The notes beneath the pieces are model-generated. The model did not search any database. It was not told the origin of the DNA and was given only the letters and a program-made list of their open reading frames with translations. Of a stretch of DNA of 64,000 nt, positions 45,447 to 54,360 are shown piece by piece (the first letter of the stretch is position 1; each line of letters opens with the position of its first letter). This DNA is from Methylobacillus methanolivorans (GTDB lineage: Bacteria > Pseudomonadota > Gammaproteobacteria > Burkholderiales > Methylophilaceae): the NCBI RefSeq assembly GCF_020531845.1, contig NZ_JAJAVF010000002.1, positions 210,570-274,569 of the forward strand, read 5' to 3'. The position numbers were made by a program, and so were the translations under genes.

Positions 45447-46328
45447 TTAATTTTTCCAGAGAGCGGATGGTGAACGCTGTGCCCAGGCGTTGCGGGCCTG
45501 GCTGGCGCGCTCGAAAGTGGCTTGCAGGCTAGCAGCATCGCCGTGTTCCAGGCTTTTGCGTAATTGATTGAGTGCCGACTGGTAACTATCCAGCTCTTGC
45601 AGCAAGGCTGTGCGATTAGCCAGGCTGATGTCACGCCACATTTCCGGTGAGCTGCCAGCGATGCGGGTAAAGTCGCGAAAGCCGCTGGCGGCAAATTCAA
45701 AGAATTGCTCCGCATCAGGTCGTGCAGCCAACTCGTCTACCAAGGCGAAGGCCAGCAAGTGGGGCAGGTGGCTGACAGCAGCAAAAATCGTGTCATGTCC
45801 TTCAGGGCTCATTTCACGCACGATGGCGCCTGTGCTCAGCCAAAGTTCGCGTACGATTTGAACTGCGCCTGGGTCGGTACGCCCGTCAGGAGTGAGAACG
45901 ACATTTTTGTTTTGGTATAAGGTAGCTTGAGCAGCGGAGGGGCCACTTTTCTCTGCACCTGCAATGGGGTGTCCAGGTACAAAGCGCGATGCTGCCTGAC
46001 CAAGGAGTTTATGCGCCTCGTTCGCGATATCGGCTTTGGTGCTGCCTGCATCAGTAATGATGGTCTTGTCTTCTAGGTGTAGTGCTATACGCTGGAGGAT
46101 GGGGCCAATTTGCGCTACCGGCGTGGCAATCATGACTACATCTACACCTTTAAGAGCGGTGGCGATTTCAGTCGCAGCCTCATCTATGATGCCTAGCCTT
46201 AGTGCTTCTTGCAGGCTGTCTCCCGAGCGGCCCACCCCTGTAACGTGCCAACCTGCGTTTGCCGCTTTGAGCGCAAGGGCAAGTGAGCCGCCAATAAGGC
46301 CAACGCCAAAAACAAGCAGTTTTTTCAA
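45447..46328 (-). CDS. tyrA: Prephenate/arogenate dehydrogenase
   Basis: A 293-residue monofunctional TyrA. It starts with a Rossmann motif, [17 protein letters not shown], followed by [35 protein letters not shown] with the catalytic His, and ISHLP-like [18 protein letters not shown]. It converts prephenate to 4-hydroxyphenylpyruvate. No chorismate mutase domain is fused. The 182-base gap to bpt upstream probably carries its promoter. Confidence 0.95.
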   Translation of the reverse strand: MKKLLVFGVGLIGGSLALALKAANAGWHVTGVGRSGDSLQEALRLGIIDEAATEIATALKGVDVVMIATPVAQIGPILQRIALHLEDKTIITDAGSTKADIANEAHKLLGQAASRFVPGHPIAGAEKSGPSAAQATLYQNKNVVLTPDGRTDPGAVQIVRELWLSTGAIVREMSPEGHDTIFAAVSHLPHLLAFALVDELAARPDAEQFFEFAASGFRDFTRIAGSSPEMWRDISLANRTALLQELDSYQSALNQLRKSLEHGDAASLQATFERASQARNAWAQRSPSALWKN

Positions 46329-46510
46329 GATGAGAATGTAGAGTGGAGTGAAAAGCGCGATTGTAGCATGTTAGCCAGGAGAGGCTGGATGGGGGAAAGC
46401 AACCAAGACGTTTTGTGCGAAGGCAGAGAAACACAAAACGCTGGCTGCAATAAACCACAAGGAGTCATGCTATGAGGGGCGAAAACTGAATTGGTTCCCA
46501 GCCAACAATA

Positions 46511-47257
46511 TTATTTTTCTGGGGAGGGGTGTTCGGTGTGAATGGGCTGCCATTCGCCGTTGATCAAGCCTTCTTGTGGCAGGAAGTTTTGTTTGTAGGC
46601 CATCTTGCGGCTTTCCTTTATCCAGTAGCCCAGATAAAGGTAAGGCAGGTTGAGACCTGTGCACCAATCAAGCAGCCACATAACATTGTAAGTGCCATAG
46701 CTCGCTTGTTTGTCGGCAGCATCGTAGAAAGTATAGACCGCAGATACGCCATCACGCACGATGTCGACCACGCTGACCATTTTCAGCACACCATGTTCAC
46801 GAAACTCTACCATCAGGCTTTCCACATTGCTTTGCACTAGGAAGTTGCGGTATTGCTCTGCCGTCTCAGGATCACCAGAGCCGCCTTCGTGCCGGGCAAT
46901 TTGGTAAGCAGAATAGAGAGCAAAGTGTTCTTCCGAGAAGGTCAACTCCATCAGGGCGACAGATAGGTTCTGGTGCTGTTTCCAAGCTCGGCGCTGGCTA
47001 CGGCTGGGTTGAAAGTCTGCGACTGGCAACCTGACGGGGATGCAGGCATGGCAAGTTTCGCAATGGGGGCGGTAGGCAAATTTTCCGCTGCGGCGGAAAC
47101 CCAGCTGTATCAGGCCGCTGTAGGCCTGGGCGTCAATTAAATGGTGTGGTGTGGCAATCAGCGATTGTGCGGGTTTGTTGGCAAGGTAACCGCAGGAGTA
47201 CGCCGTGGTGGCATAAAACTGGATTTTGTGCAGATGCTGTTCGCCGGGCAATGTCAT
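46511..47257 (-). CDS. bpt: Aspartate/glutamate leucyltransferase (Bpt/Ate)
   Basis: A 248-residue aminoacyl-tRNA protein transferase. It has the ATE N-terminal domain with [11 protein letters not shown], a Cys pair CETCHACIP that is conserved in the family, and the C-terminal GNAT-like part [19 protein letters not shown] and [16 protein letters not shown]. It adds Leu to N-terminal Asp or Glu and so marks proteins for ClpS/ClpAP. Its start overlaps the aat stop by 4 bases. Confidence 0.95.
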   Translation of the reverse strand: MTLPGEQHLHKIQFYATTAYSCGYLANKPAQSLIATPHHLIDAQAYSGLIQLGFRRSGKFAYRPHCETCHACIPVRLPVADFQPSRSQRRAWKQHQNLSVALMELTFSEEHFALYSAYQIARHEGGSGDPETAEQYRNFLVQSNVESLMVEFREHGVLKMVSVVDIVRDGVSAVYTFYDAADKQASYGTYNVMWLLDWCTGLNLPYLYLGYWIKESRKMAYKQNFLPQEGLINGEWQPIHTEHPSPEK

Positions 47258-47949
47258 GTCGGGTAGTGTATCAATTCGCGCAGTCGTTGTGAAAATTCTG
47301 CGCGTGGAATCTCACGGGCGCCCAGTGAAGCTAGGTGCTGTGTTTTCATCTGGCAGTCGATCATGCCGCAGCCCAGCGTTTGCAGATGTTGCACCATGTG
47401 CACGAAAGCAAGCTTGGATGCATCGGTGACATGATGAAACATGGATTCACCATAAAACATCCTGCCGATGCGGATGCCATAGAGGCCGCCTACCAGCGTG
47501 TCATCCATCCATGTTTCGGTGCTGTGGGCGTAACCCAGGCGATGCAGCTCCGTATATCCCTGCATGATGTCATGTGTAATCCAGGTGCCATCCTGGCCCT
47601 CGCGCGGCGTGGCAGAGCATGCAGCAATCACTTCGCTGAATGAAGAGTTGAAGCGGATTTCATAATCCTTGCGCTTGAGGCGCTTGGCGAGGGATTTTGA
47701 TATTTTTAATTCATTGGGGAATAGCACCATGCGTGGATCTGGGCTCCACCATAAAATGGGTTCGCCCTCGCTGAACCAAGGGAATATGCCTTCTTGGTAG
47801 GCGCTGAGCAAGCGCTCGGCGCTTAGGTCTCCACCAATCGCAAGTAAGCCGTTGGGCTCCTGCAATGCGGCCTCTAGTGGTGGAAAAGGCGTATTGTCCT
47901 GCAATGCACGTACCAAGCCACCGGGTAGTCGATAATATTGATGGCTCAT
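47254..47949 (-). CDS. aat: Leucyl/phenylalanyl-tRNA-protein transferase
   Basis: A 231-residue enzyme that adds Leu or Phe to N-terminal Arg or Lys. Motifs: [76 protein letters not shown] split over the core, and [18 protein letters not shown]. With Bpt it covers both branches of the bacterial N-end rule pathway. It is divergent from the copper island. Confidence 0.97.
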   Translation of the reverse strand: MSHQYYRLPGGLVRALQDNTPFPPLEAALQEPNGLLAIGGDLSAERLLSAYQEGIFPWFSEGEPILWWSPDPRMVLFPNELKISKSLAKRLKRKDYEIRFNSSFSEVIAACSATPREGQDGTWITHDIMQGYTELHRLGYAHSTETWMDDTLVGGLYGIRIGRMFYGESMFHHVTDASKLAFVHMVQHLQTLGCGMIDCQMKTQHLASLGAREIPRAEFSQRLRELIHYPT

Positions 47950-48046
47950 TTAGTGTGGTGGTGTCCAGCAATGTCAAGTATGGCAGCAAGCTTAGCATAA
48001 TGCCGTTGCGCTATGCTGGCTGTGCCAATTGTGATATTTTCCTTCT

Positions 48047-48400
48047 ATGCGCCTCTATCGCTTTCTTGTCATGTTGCTCTTGGCCGTATTCCTGGCAGAT
48101 ACCGCTATGGCCAGTGCCAGCCTGCATTTGCCTGAGGCTGCCCCTGCGACGATGCAGATGAATGTGCACCAGCATCACGTCAAGCATGCCGATGCGCAGC
48201 ACGACAATGGCTATCAGCAGCATGTTGATGATTGCAGAAGCTGCCATGATTGCCTGTCATGCTTCAGTGTATTGCCCATTTCTATCCCTATGGCGATGCC
48301 TGATTCGCCTCCTCATCCAGTGATGGATGCATTCAACCTGATTTATTTTCCACCTGCCTTGGCGCAATTGCAGCGCCCACCTATCTCGTTCTCCAGCTAG
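48047..48400 (+). CDS. Secreted His/Cys-rich protein, probable metal binder
   Basis: A 117-residue protein I cannot place in a named family. It has a Sec signal peptide (cleavage near AMASA), a His-rich middle (VHQHHVKHADAQHDNGYQQH) and a compact CRSCHDCLSC cluster (residues about 63-72). The C-terminus is hydrophobic and Pro-rich. It opens a run of copper genes, so a periplasmic Cu(I) sink or sensor is plausible; Zn or Ni binding cannot be excluded. Similar small His/Cys proteins (CopL or DUF2946 type) precede copper genes elsewhere, but I cannot confirm homology. Confidence 0.65.
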   Translation: MRLYRFLVMLLLAVFLADTAMASASLHLPEAAPATMQMNVHQHHVKHADAQHDNGYQQHVDDCRSCHDCLSCFSVLPISIPMAMPDSPPHPVMDAFNLIYFPPALAQLQRPPISFSS

Positions 48401-48490
48401 ATTGTTGCGATGGTCGCTGTTTCTGTGCGGCCGCTGTCTTAAGCTGCTTGTCGTAATCAAGCAAGCACTACATCGTCAATGGAGAGCATT

Positions 48491-48772
48491 ATGCGATTCA
48501 ATATCATCTTCTCAGCTTTATGCTGTCTTTGCCTTGCACTGCCCGTCACAGCAGTAGAGGCTGACATCAACCCTGGCAAGGCTTTGCAATATGAGCCTGT
48601 GCTGCAGCAATACCAGAAATTCGATCATGGCCAGAAATCCGGCGATGCCAAGCAAGTTGAATTGGCAGACCCGCATGCAGGTCATGATATGCATCAAGGA
48701 CATGACGTAGAGTATGAGCACCACCAGCATGCCGAGCATCATGATCACCAGCATATGCAGCACGGAGAATAA
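48491..48772 (+). CDS. Secreted His-rich periplasmic protein
   Basis: A 93-residue protein with a signal peptide (ending near PVTAVEA) and a C-terminal third made largely of His, Glu and Asp (HAGHDMHQGHDVEYEHHQHAE...). Metal chelation in the periplasm is likely, with copper suggested by the genes that follow. ATG 48491 has GGAGAG 4 bases upstream, so the ATG at 48479 is not used. It ends 2 bases before the TolC-family gene, so the two are co-translated. No named family recognised. Confidence 0.7.
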   Translation: MRFNIIFSALCCLCLALPVTAVEADINPGKALQYEPVLQQYQKFDHGQKSGDAKQVELADPHAGHDMHQGHDVEYEHHQHAEHHDHQHMQHGE

Positions 48773-48774
48773 TC

Positions 48775-50157
48775 ATGACGCAGTTAATATCGAGGCTCGC
48801 GATGCTCTGTGTTGTCGTGATCAGCAGCCTGCTTTCCGGGTGCGCGACGTTTAGCCGTGATGGTGGCATTGATGATGTGCAATCTACGGTTGCTCAACGC
48901 CTGAAACAGGATGTGGCATTCGATGGTGCTGACAAGGCGATTGCACAGCAGCGTGTGAATGAGTTGCTCGCCAAGCCATTGGGTGTTGATGAGGCCTGGC
49001 AATTAGCATTGTTGAATAACCGTGGGCTAAAAGCTGGCTTGGCCGAACTTGGCATTGCCGAGGCGGACCTAGTGCAGGCCGGGCGCTTGCCAAATCCACG
49101 CTTTTCCATGCTGTACACGCGTCATGACGGCGACTACAAAATAGAACAGTCCTTTACTTTCAATGTATTTGCCCTGTTGACAATGCCGCAGGCCAAGGCT
49201 GTGGAGCAGCAGCGCTTCGAGCAAGCCAAACTTGAAGTCAGCCTGCAAGTGCTGGCCCTGGCGCAGGCAACTCGCCAAGCCTGGGTTGAGGCTGTCGCGG
49301 CAGAACAATCATCGCTTTATGCTGCGCAGGTGATGCAGGCAGCGGAAGCAGCGGCAGAGCTGGCACGGCGCATGTATCAGCAAGGCAACTGGAGCAAGCT
49401 GGATCAGGCACGTGAACAAGGCTTTTATGCTGATGCTGCGCTGGACTATGCCGCGGCGCGCGAGCACCAGCGCATGGCGCGTGAGCGGTTGTCACGCTTG
49501 CTTGGGCTTGGAAATAGCGATCTCTTTACACTGCCACCACGACTGCCTGATTTACCGGTGGCAGAAGATGATCTTTTCCAGGTACAGCAGCAGGCTTTTC
49601 TGCAAAGGCTGGATTTGCTCGCGAGGCGTGCTGAAGTAGATGCGCTCGCCAAGCAGTTAGGCCTGAGTAAAACCACGCGCCTGATCAATGTGCTGGATAT
49701 TGGGCCAGCACGTGTGCTGGAAGGCAGACGCGGCGAGGCTTACAAAAAAGGCATCACCCTGGGTTTTGAGCTGCCGTTATTTGATTGGGGGAGTGCGCGC
49801 GTGAAGCGTGCTGAGGCTATTTATACCCAGGCGCTTGAACGTACGGCACAAACAGCGATTGATGCCGAGACTGAGGTCAGGGCCGCTTATACGCGTTATC
49901 GTGTACGTTATGAAATAGCGCGCCATGTCCAGGATGAGATCGTGCCGCTGCGTCAGCGCATTTTGCAAGAGAGTCAGTTGCGCTACAACGGTATGCTGGT
50001 AAGTGCATTTGAGCTACTTGCAGGGGCGCGGGAGCAGATCGGCAGCGTCAATCAATATATCAATGCCATGCGTGATTTTTGGCTGGCTGATGCCAGCTTA
50101 GCAATGGCGACCATGGGGCCTGCGGCATCCCTGGATGTGGATGGAAGGGGAGAGTAA
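48775..50157 (+). CDS. TolC-family outer membrane efflux lipoprotein
   Basis: A 460-residue protein with lipobox LLSGC (Cys23) and two OEP-type helical repeats, about 75-250 and 265-445, with long alternating Ala/Gln/Leu/Glu helices. It would form a trimeric channel through the outer membrane. No RND pump or periplasmic adaptor is encoded beside it, so it must work with partners elsewhere or in an unusual way with the multicopper oxidase and His-rich proteins. Its last base is the first base of the next start codon (TAATG). Confidence 0.88.
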   Translation: MTQLISRLAMLCVVVISSLLSGCATFSRDGGIDDVQSTVAQRLKQDVAFDGADKAIAQQRVNELLAKPLGVDEAWQLALLNNRGLKAGLAELGIAEADLVQAGRLPNPRFSMLYTRHDGDYKIEQSFTFNVFALLTMPQAKAVEQQRFEQAKLEVSLQVLALAQATRQAWVEAVAAEQSSLYAAQVMQAAEAAAELARRMYQQGNWSKLDQAREQGFYADAALDYAAAREHQRMARERLSRLLGLGNSDLFTLPPRLPDLPVAEDDLFQVQQQAFLQRLDLLARRAEVDALAKQLGLSKTTRLINVLDIGPARVLEGRRGEAYKKGITLGFELPLFDWGSARVKRAEAIYTQALERTAQTAIDAETEVRAAYTRYRVRYEIARHVQDEIVPLRQRILQESQLRYNGMLVSAFELLAGAREQIGSVNQYINAMRDFWLADASLAMATMGPAASLDVDGRGE

Positions 50158-51524
50158 TGTTGAATCGCCGAGATTTTTTCAGGCTAGGGGCGGCTGCTGT
50201 GGCTGTGGGCACGGTCAGCAAGGTGGCAATGGCCGCCCTGCCGGAAATTGCTAGCATGGGCAGCGCAGAAACCCAGGTGCCACATGTGCCTGGTAATGGC
50301 AGGCCTTTTCATCCAGTGGTGACTTTAAATGGTTGGAGCCTACCGTGGCGCATGCGAGGTGGCGTCAAAGAGTTTCATCTAGTGGCAGAACCCGTGATAC
50401 GGGAGATTGCGCCGGGCATGACCGCCAACTTATGGGGTTATAACGGCCAAAGCCCAGGGCCGACCATTGAGGTAGTCGAGGGAGACCGGGTACGCATCTA
50501 TGTTACCAACCGGCTGCCGGAGGCAACCAGTGTCCACTGGCATGGACAGCGCCTGCCCAATGGCATGGATGGCGTGAGCGGTCTCACACAGCCAGCAATT
50601 CGGCCTGGCAAGACGTTTGTCTATGAGTTCGAGGCCAAGCGTGCCGGTACTTTTATGTATCACCCGCACGCTGATGAAATGGTGCAAATGGCCATGGGCA
50701 TGATGGGGTTCTGGGTCACTCACCCGAAAAATCCTGATTTCATGCGTGTGGACCGTGACTATGTTTTCCTCATCAATGCCTATGATATTGACCCGGGCAG
50801 TTATACGCCCAAGGTGGCAACCATGCTGGAGCACAACCTGTGGACGTTCAATAGTCGTGTATTCCCGGGGATTGCACCCATGGTGGCGGGGTTAAACGAG
50901 CGGGTGCGTATACGCGTGGGCAATCTCAGCATGACCAATCATCCAATACACTTGCATGGACACGAGTTTACCGTGACAGGGACGGATGGTGGCTGGGTCC
51001 CGCCTGCGGCGCGCTGGCCTGAGGTGACCACCGATATCGCTGTTGGCCAGATGCGGGCGATTGAGTTTGTCGCGGATGCGCCCGGCGACTGGGCTTTTCA
51101 CTGCCACAAGAGCCACCATACCATGAATGCCATGGGGCACCAGGTGCCAACCATGATAGGGGTGGAGCAAAAAGGCCTGGTCGACAAGATTACTCAGCTA
51201 TTGCCTGATTACATGCCTATGGGCGAAACTGGCATGGCGGAGATGGGCGAGATGGCAATGCCGCTGCCGGAGAATACCTTACCCATGATGAACGGCAAGG
51301 GGCAGTTTGGCGATATGCACATGGGCGGCATGTTTACGACCATGAAGGTTCGCGCGGGGTTGAAGACTGGAGATTACAGTGACCCTGGAGATTATCTGAA
51401 TCCGCCTGAAACGGTGGCCCATGAAGTCGACGCCAGCGGCGTTCCCGTGAGCCGGGTACCCGCTGCGAACGTCGAGGGGCATCACTTACATATCAAGAAG
51501 CCTGACGGGCACGAAGGACATTAG
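50157..51524 (+). CDS. Periplasmic multicopper oxidase
   Basis: A 455-residue Tat-exported enzyme (RRDFFRLGAAA). It has cupredoxin domains with all four copper ligand blocks: HWHGQRLPNGMDG, YHPHADEMVQMAMG, HPIHLHGHEF and HCHKSHHTMNAMGHQVPTM. The final HCHKSHH uses His where HCHxxxH is usual for type 1/type 3 copper. A Met/Gly-rich tail (MGETGMAEMGEMAMP, MHMGGM) is typical of Cu(I) oxidases. It is expected to oxidise Cu(I) to the less toxic Cu(II). It is shorter than CueO/CopA, and sits between a TolC protein and copZ/copA. Confidence 0.92.
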   Translation: MLNRRDFFRLGAAAVAVGTVSKVAMAALPEIASMGSAETQVPHVPGNGRPFHPVVTLNGWSLPWRMRGGVKEFHLVAEPVIREIAPGMTANLWGYNGQSPGPTIEVVEGDRVRIYVTNRLPEATSVHWHGQRLPNGMDGVSGLTQPAIRPGKTFVYEFEAKRAGTFMYHPHADEMVQMAMGMMGFWVTHPKNPDFMRVDRDYVFLINAYDIDPGSYTPKVATMLEHNLWTFNSRVFPGIAPMVAGLNERVRIRVGNLSMTNHPIHLHGHEFTVTGTDGGWVPPAARWPEVTTDIAVGQMRAIEFVADAPGDWAFHCHKSHHTMNAMGHQVPTMIGVEQKGLVDKITQLLPDYMPMGETGMAEMGEMAMPLPENTLPMMNGKGQFGDMHMGGMFTTMKVRAGLKTGDYSDPGDYLNPPETVAHEVDASGVPVSRVPAANVEGHHLHIKKPDGHEGH

Positions 51525-51546
51525 TCGGCTAATGGGAATGTGTTCA

Positions 51547-51738
51547 TTATTCAGGTGTGTAACCTGCATCGCTGATCGCATCGCGAAAGCGCGAGGCCTC
51601 GATATCGCTATTGATCTGCACGGTCTTGCTGGCAATATCTACTGCCACACTTGCGTGCGGATCAATTGCCTGTGCTGCCTGGGTAATGGCTTGCACACAA
51701 TGATTGCAGCTGATGTCGTTGACCTTGAATGTCGTCAT
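51547..51738 (-). CDS. copZ: Copper chaperone CopZ (HMA domain)
   Basis: A 63-residue heavy-metal-associated domain with the metal site ISCNHC (Cys11 and Cys14) and the ferredoxin-like beta-alpha-beta pattern. The motif has Asn-His between the cysteines rather than the more common Ala-Ser or Gly-His. It would carry Cu(I) to CopA. It is divergent from copA, and both start codons flank one dyad. Confidence 0.9.
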   Translation of the reverse strand: MTTFKVNDISCNHCVQAITQAAQAIDPHASVAVDIASKTVQINSDIEASRFRDAISDAGYTPE

Positions 51739-51777
51739 GAAAGGCTCCTGGTCGAATGTTGGGCCAACAGTATGCGC

Positions 51778-51800
51778 CTTGACTCCATGGTGTAGTCAAG
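51778..51800. promoter_or_regulatory. MerR/CueR-type dyad between copZ and copA
   Basis: CTTGACT-N9-AGTCAAG is a perfect 7-base inverted repeat. Read on the minus strand, TTGACT acts as a -35 box, with CATACT 19 bases further as a -10 box towards copZ; the long spacer is typical of MerR-family promoters. Read on the plus strand, TTGACT faces copA with a weak -10. No MerR/CueR gene is in the window, so the regulator is elsewhere. Confidence 0.6.
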
Positions 51801-51862
51801 CCCTGCGATCACGTTGAGTTGGTCAGCCTACTGGGTTAATGTAGTGCAATGAGGATGTAAGA

Positions 51863-54067
51863 GTGAATAAGCAGCCATCACTAGAAAAATTAGATTTTGC
51901 CATTAGCGGCATGACGTGTGCGGCTTGTGCTGGTCGTATCGAAAGGTCGTTGAATAAGCTACCTGGTGTGCAACAGGCGAGTGTCAACTTGGCGACTGAG
52001 CAGGCGCATGTAGAGGCTGTGGATGTCGGCATGGCATCGCAGATTGAGCAAGCGGTTGGCAAGCTTGGTTACCAGGCGCGGCTGCTTAAGCCCGATGCGC
52101 CATCTATACAAGCAGAGTTGCCGCGAGATGGATTGAAGGTCGTGATTGGCGCCATACTCACCTTGCCGCTGGTGTTGCCCATGGTTGGCGTCTTGTTCGG
52201 CCAGCATTGGATGTTGCCTGGATGGCTACAATGGTTGCTGGCAACGCCAGTGCAGTTTTGGTTGGGCGCCAGATTCTACCGCGCAGGCTGGAAGGCGGCA
52301 CTCAATTTCTCGGGCAATATGGATCTGCTTGTCGCAATTGGTACCTCCGCAGCCTATGGGCTTTCTGTGTATTTGCTCTGGCAGCATTCGATCCATTTGT
52401 ATTTTGAGGCCAGTAGCGCAGTCATCACATTGGTACTATTGGGAAAGTGGCTGGAAAGCCGTGCCAAGCGCCAGACCACTGAAGCGATACGTGCCTTGCA
52501 GGCGCTAAGGCCTGATACCGCACGTGTCCGTCGCAATGACGTGGAAGAAGATATACCGTTGGCCGGGGTGATGGTGGGTGACCTGGTCTTGGTGAGGCCC
52601 GGTGAACGTATGCCAGTGGACGGGCTGATACGCGAGGGTAGTAGCCATCTGGATGAATCCATGCTTACTGGCGAAAGCGTACCTGTCAAGAAAAGGATGC
52701 AAGACAAGGTGACTGGTGGTGCTGTCAATCTGGATGGCGTATTGCTGGTGGAAACGACAGCGATTGGTGCAGAGACAACCTTGGCACGCATTATTCGCAT
52801 GGTGGAGGATGCCCAGCTTGGTAAGCCTGCTATCCAGCGCTTGGTGGATAGTGTGAGTGCTGTGTTTGTACCCGTGGTCTTGTTCATTGCGACACTGACG
52901 CTGCTTGGCTGGGCTTGGCATGATGGTCAATGGGAGCAGGCTGTACTGAATGCGGTTGCAGTATTGGTGATCGCCTGTCCTTGCGCGTTGGGGTTAGCAA
53001 CACCTACTGCCATCATGGCGGGTACCGGCGTGGCTGCGCGTCATGGCATATTGATCAAGGATGCTGATGCGCTGGAGCTATCACACAAAATCAACGTGGT
53101 TGCCTTTGACAAGACTGGCACCCTGACGGTGGGGAAACCACGTGTGATTCAAGCGGTCAGCCGCCCAGGGCAAGAGGCAACGTTACTTAGGCTGGCGGTT
53201 GCACTAGAACGGGGCAGTCATCACCCTTTGGCTGTAGCGGTATTGCAACATGCACAAGTATCTGGCTTGGAAGTGCCAGTAGCCAGCGACGCTGTGGCAT
53301 TGCCTGGTTGTGGCCTGATGGCAACAGTGGAAGGTCGACGCGTATGGTTGGGCAACCAGCGCGCGATGCAACAGGCAGGTGTATCGATAGATAGCCTGCA
53401 AGAGCAAGCTATCCCCTTACTGGAAAATGGGCTGACTATTTCCTGGCTCGCGGTGGATGACGAACAGGGGCAGCCACAGCTGCTGGGTTTCATGGCATTT
53501 GGCGATGAGCTCAAGTCTGAGGCGATCATGTCGATACAACATCTGCACGCCCTTGGTATCAGGGTATTGCTGTTGACGGGCGATAATCCAGCCAGTGCCC
53601 AGAGAATTGGTCAACAATTGGGTTTGGATGAGGTGTATGCAGAGCAATTGCCTGGCACCAAGGCCGAAGTGGTAGGGAACTTGCGCAAACAGGGACATGT
53701 GGTTGCGATGGTGGGGGATGGGATCAATGATGCTCCCGCACTTGCGGCAGCGGATATTGGTTTTGCCATGTCGAGTGGTACGGATGTCGCAATGCATACT
53801 GCGGCGGTGACCCTGATGCGGGCTAGCCCCTTGCTGGTTGCAGATACGATCGCTATTTCGCGCCGTACTTACAGCAAGATACGGCAAAACCTGTTCTGGG
53901 CATTTGTTTACAACCTGATAGGTGTGCCGCTGGCTGCTATGGGTATGCTAAACCCGGTAGTCGCTGGTGCTGCGATGGCATTGAGTTCAGTGAGCGTAGT
54001 GACGAATGCCTTGATGTTGCGGCGCTGGAAACCAACAGTGCAAGCATCAGTGATGCCGCGTGATTAG
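51863..54067 (+). CDS. copA: Cu(I)-exporting P1B-type ATPase
   Basis: A 734-residue inner membrane pump. It has one N-terminal HMA domain with GMTCAAC (Cys19, Cys22) and eight membrane helices. The transport site CPC is at 372-374 in helix 6, the actuator loop has LTGES, the phosphorylation site is DKTGT (Asp416), a nucleotide-domain SHHPL follows, and [10 protein letters not shown] is the hinge. Asn, Tyr, Met and Ser in the last helices ([22 protein letters not shown]) mark the Cu(I) subgroup. It pumps Cu(I) to the periplasm, where the multicopper oxidase acts. Confidence 0.97.
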   Translation: MNKQPSLEKLDFAISGMTCAACAGRIERSLNKLPGVQQASVNLATEQAHVEAVDVGMASQIEQAVGKLGYQARLLKPDAPSIQAELPRDGLKVVIGAILTLPLVLPMVGVLFGQHWMLPGWLQWLLATPVQFWLGARFYRAGWKAALNFSGNMDLLVAIGTSAAYGLSVYLLWQHSIHLYFEASSAVITLVLLGKWLESRAKRQTTEAIRALQALRPDTARVRRNDVEEDIPLAGVMVGDLVLVRPGERMPVDGLIREGSSHLDESMLTGESVPVKKRMQDKVTGGAVNLDGVLLVETTAIGAETTLARIIRMVEDAQLGKPAIQRLVDSVSAVFVPVVLFIATLTLLGWAWHDGQWEQAVLNAVAVLVIACPCALGLATPTAIMAGTGVAARHGILIKDADALELSHKINVVAFDKTGTLTVGKPRVIQAVSRPGQEATLLRLAVALERGSHHPLAVAVLQHAQVSGLEVPVASDAVALPGCGLMATVEGRRVWLGNQRAMQQAGVSIDSLQEQAIPLLENGLTISWLAVDDEQGQPQLLGFMAFGDELKSEAIMSIQHLHALGIRVLLLTGDNPASAQRIGQQLGLDEVYAEQLPGTKAEVVGNLRKQGHVVAMVGDGINDAPALAAADIGFAMSSGTDVAMHTAAVTLMRASPLLVADTIAISRRTYSKIRQNLFWAFVYNLIGVPLAAMGMLNPVVAGAAMALSSVSVVTNALMLRRWKPTVQASVMPRD

Positions 54068-54360
54068 AATGGCGGAATGCTATTTGCTTGAATAATATGA
54101 TGCGGTCATTTGGGTTGCAATCCTAGATTGACTACATATTTTTAATTATAAATAAAAAATTATCTATTTTATGGAGAGTGTTTCAACAGCAATATTTCGT
54201 TGCTCGGCTTTGCATCGTAGATGCGCCCGTTGAGCAATACCTCGGACAAGTCTCAAGAAAACTTTTATGCTCGTGTTGATGGCAGCATTGTAGAATGCTC
54301 AGCCATGCATATTGAGACTAGTTATTCGGCCTATTCATAATAGCTTCATTCAAGGGGAGA
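54068..54360. other. Intergenic region with one structured element
   Basis: No open frame of note between copA and the diguanylate cyclase gene. The left part is AT-rich (54139-54172). A nested stem-loop at 54200-54237 is described separately. No tRNA-like or riboswitch pattern was recognised. Confidence 0.6.
54200..54237 (+). promoter_or_regulatory. Nested stem-loop upstream of the GGDEF gene
   Basis: TTGCTC and GGC (54200-54208), then GCATC (54212-54216), loop GTA, GATGC and GCC (54220-54227), and GAGCAA (54232-54237) pair to give about 14 base pairs with two internal bulges. It is not followed by T. It could be a leader structure, a small RNA part or a DNA cruciform. Confidence 0.4.

Noticed and set aside
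54139..54360. Cyclic di-GMP riboswitch before the GGDEF gene
   Set aside because: The conserved riboswitch core bases and tetraloop pattern were not found; only a nested stem-loop is seen.
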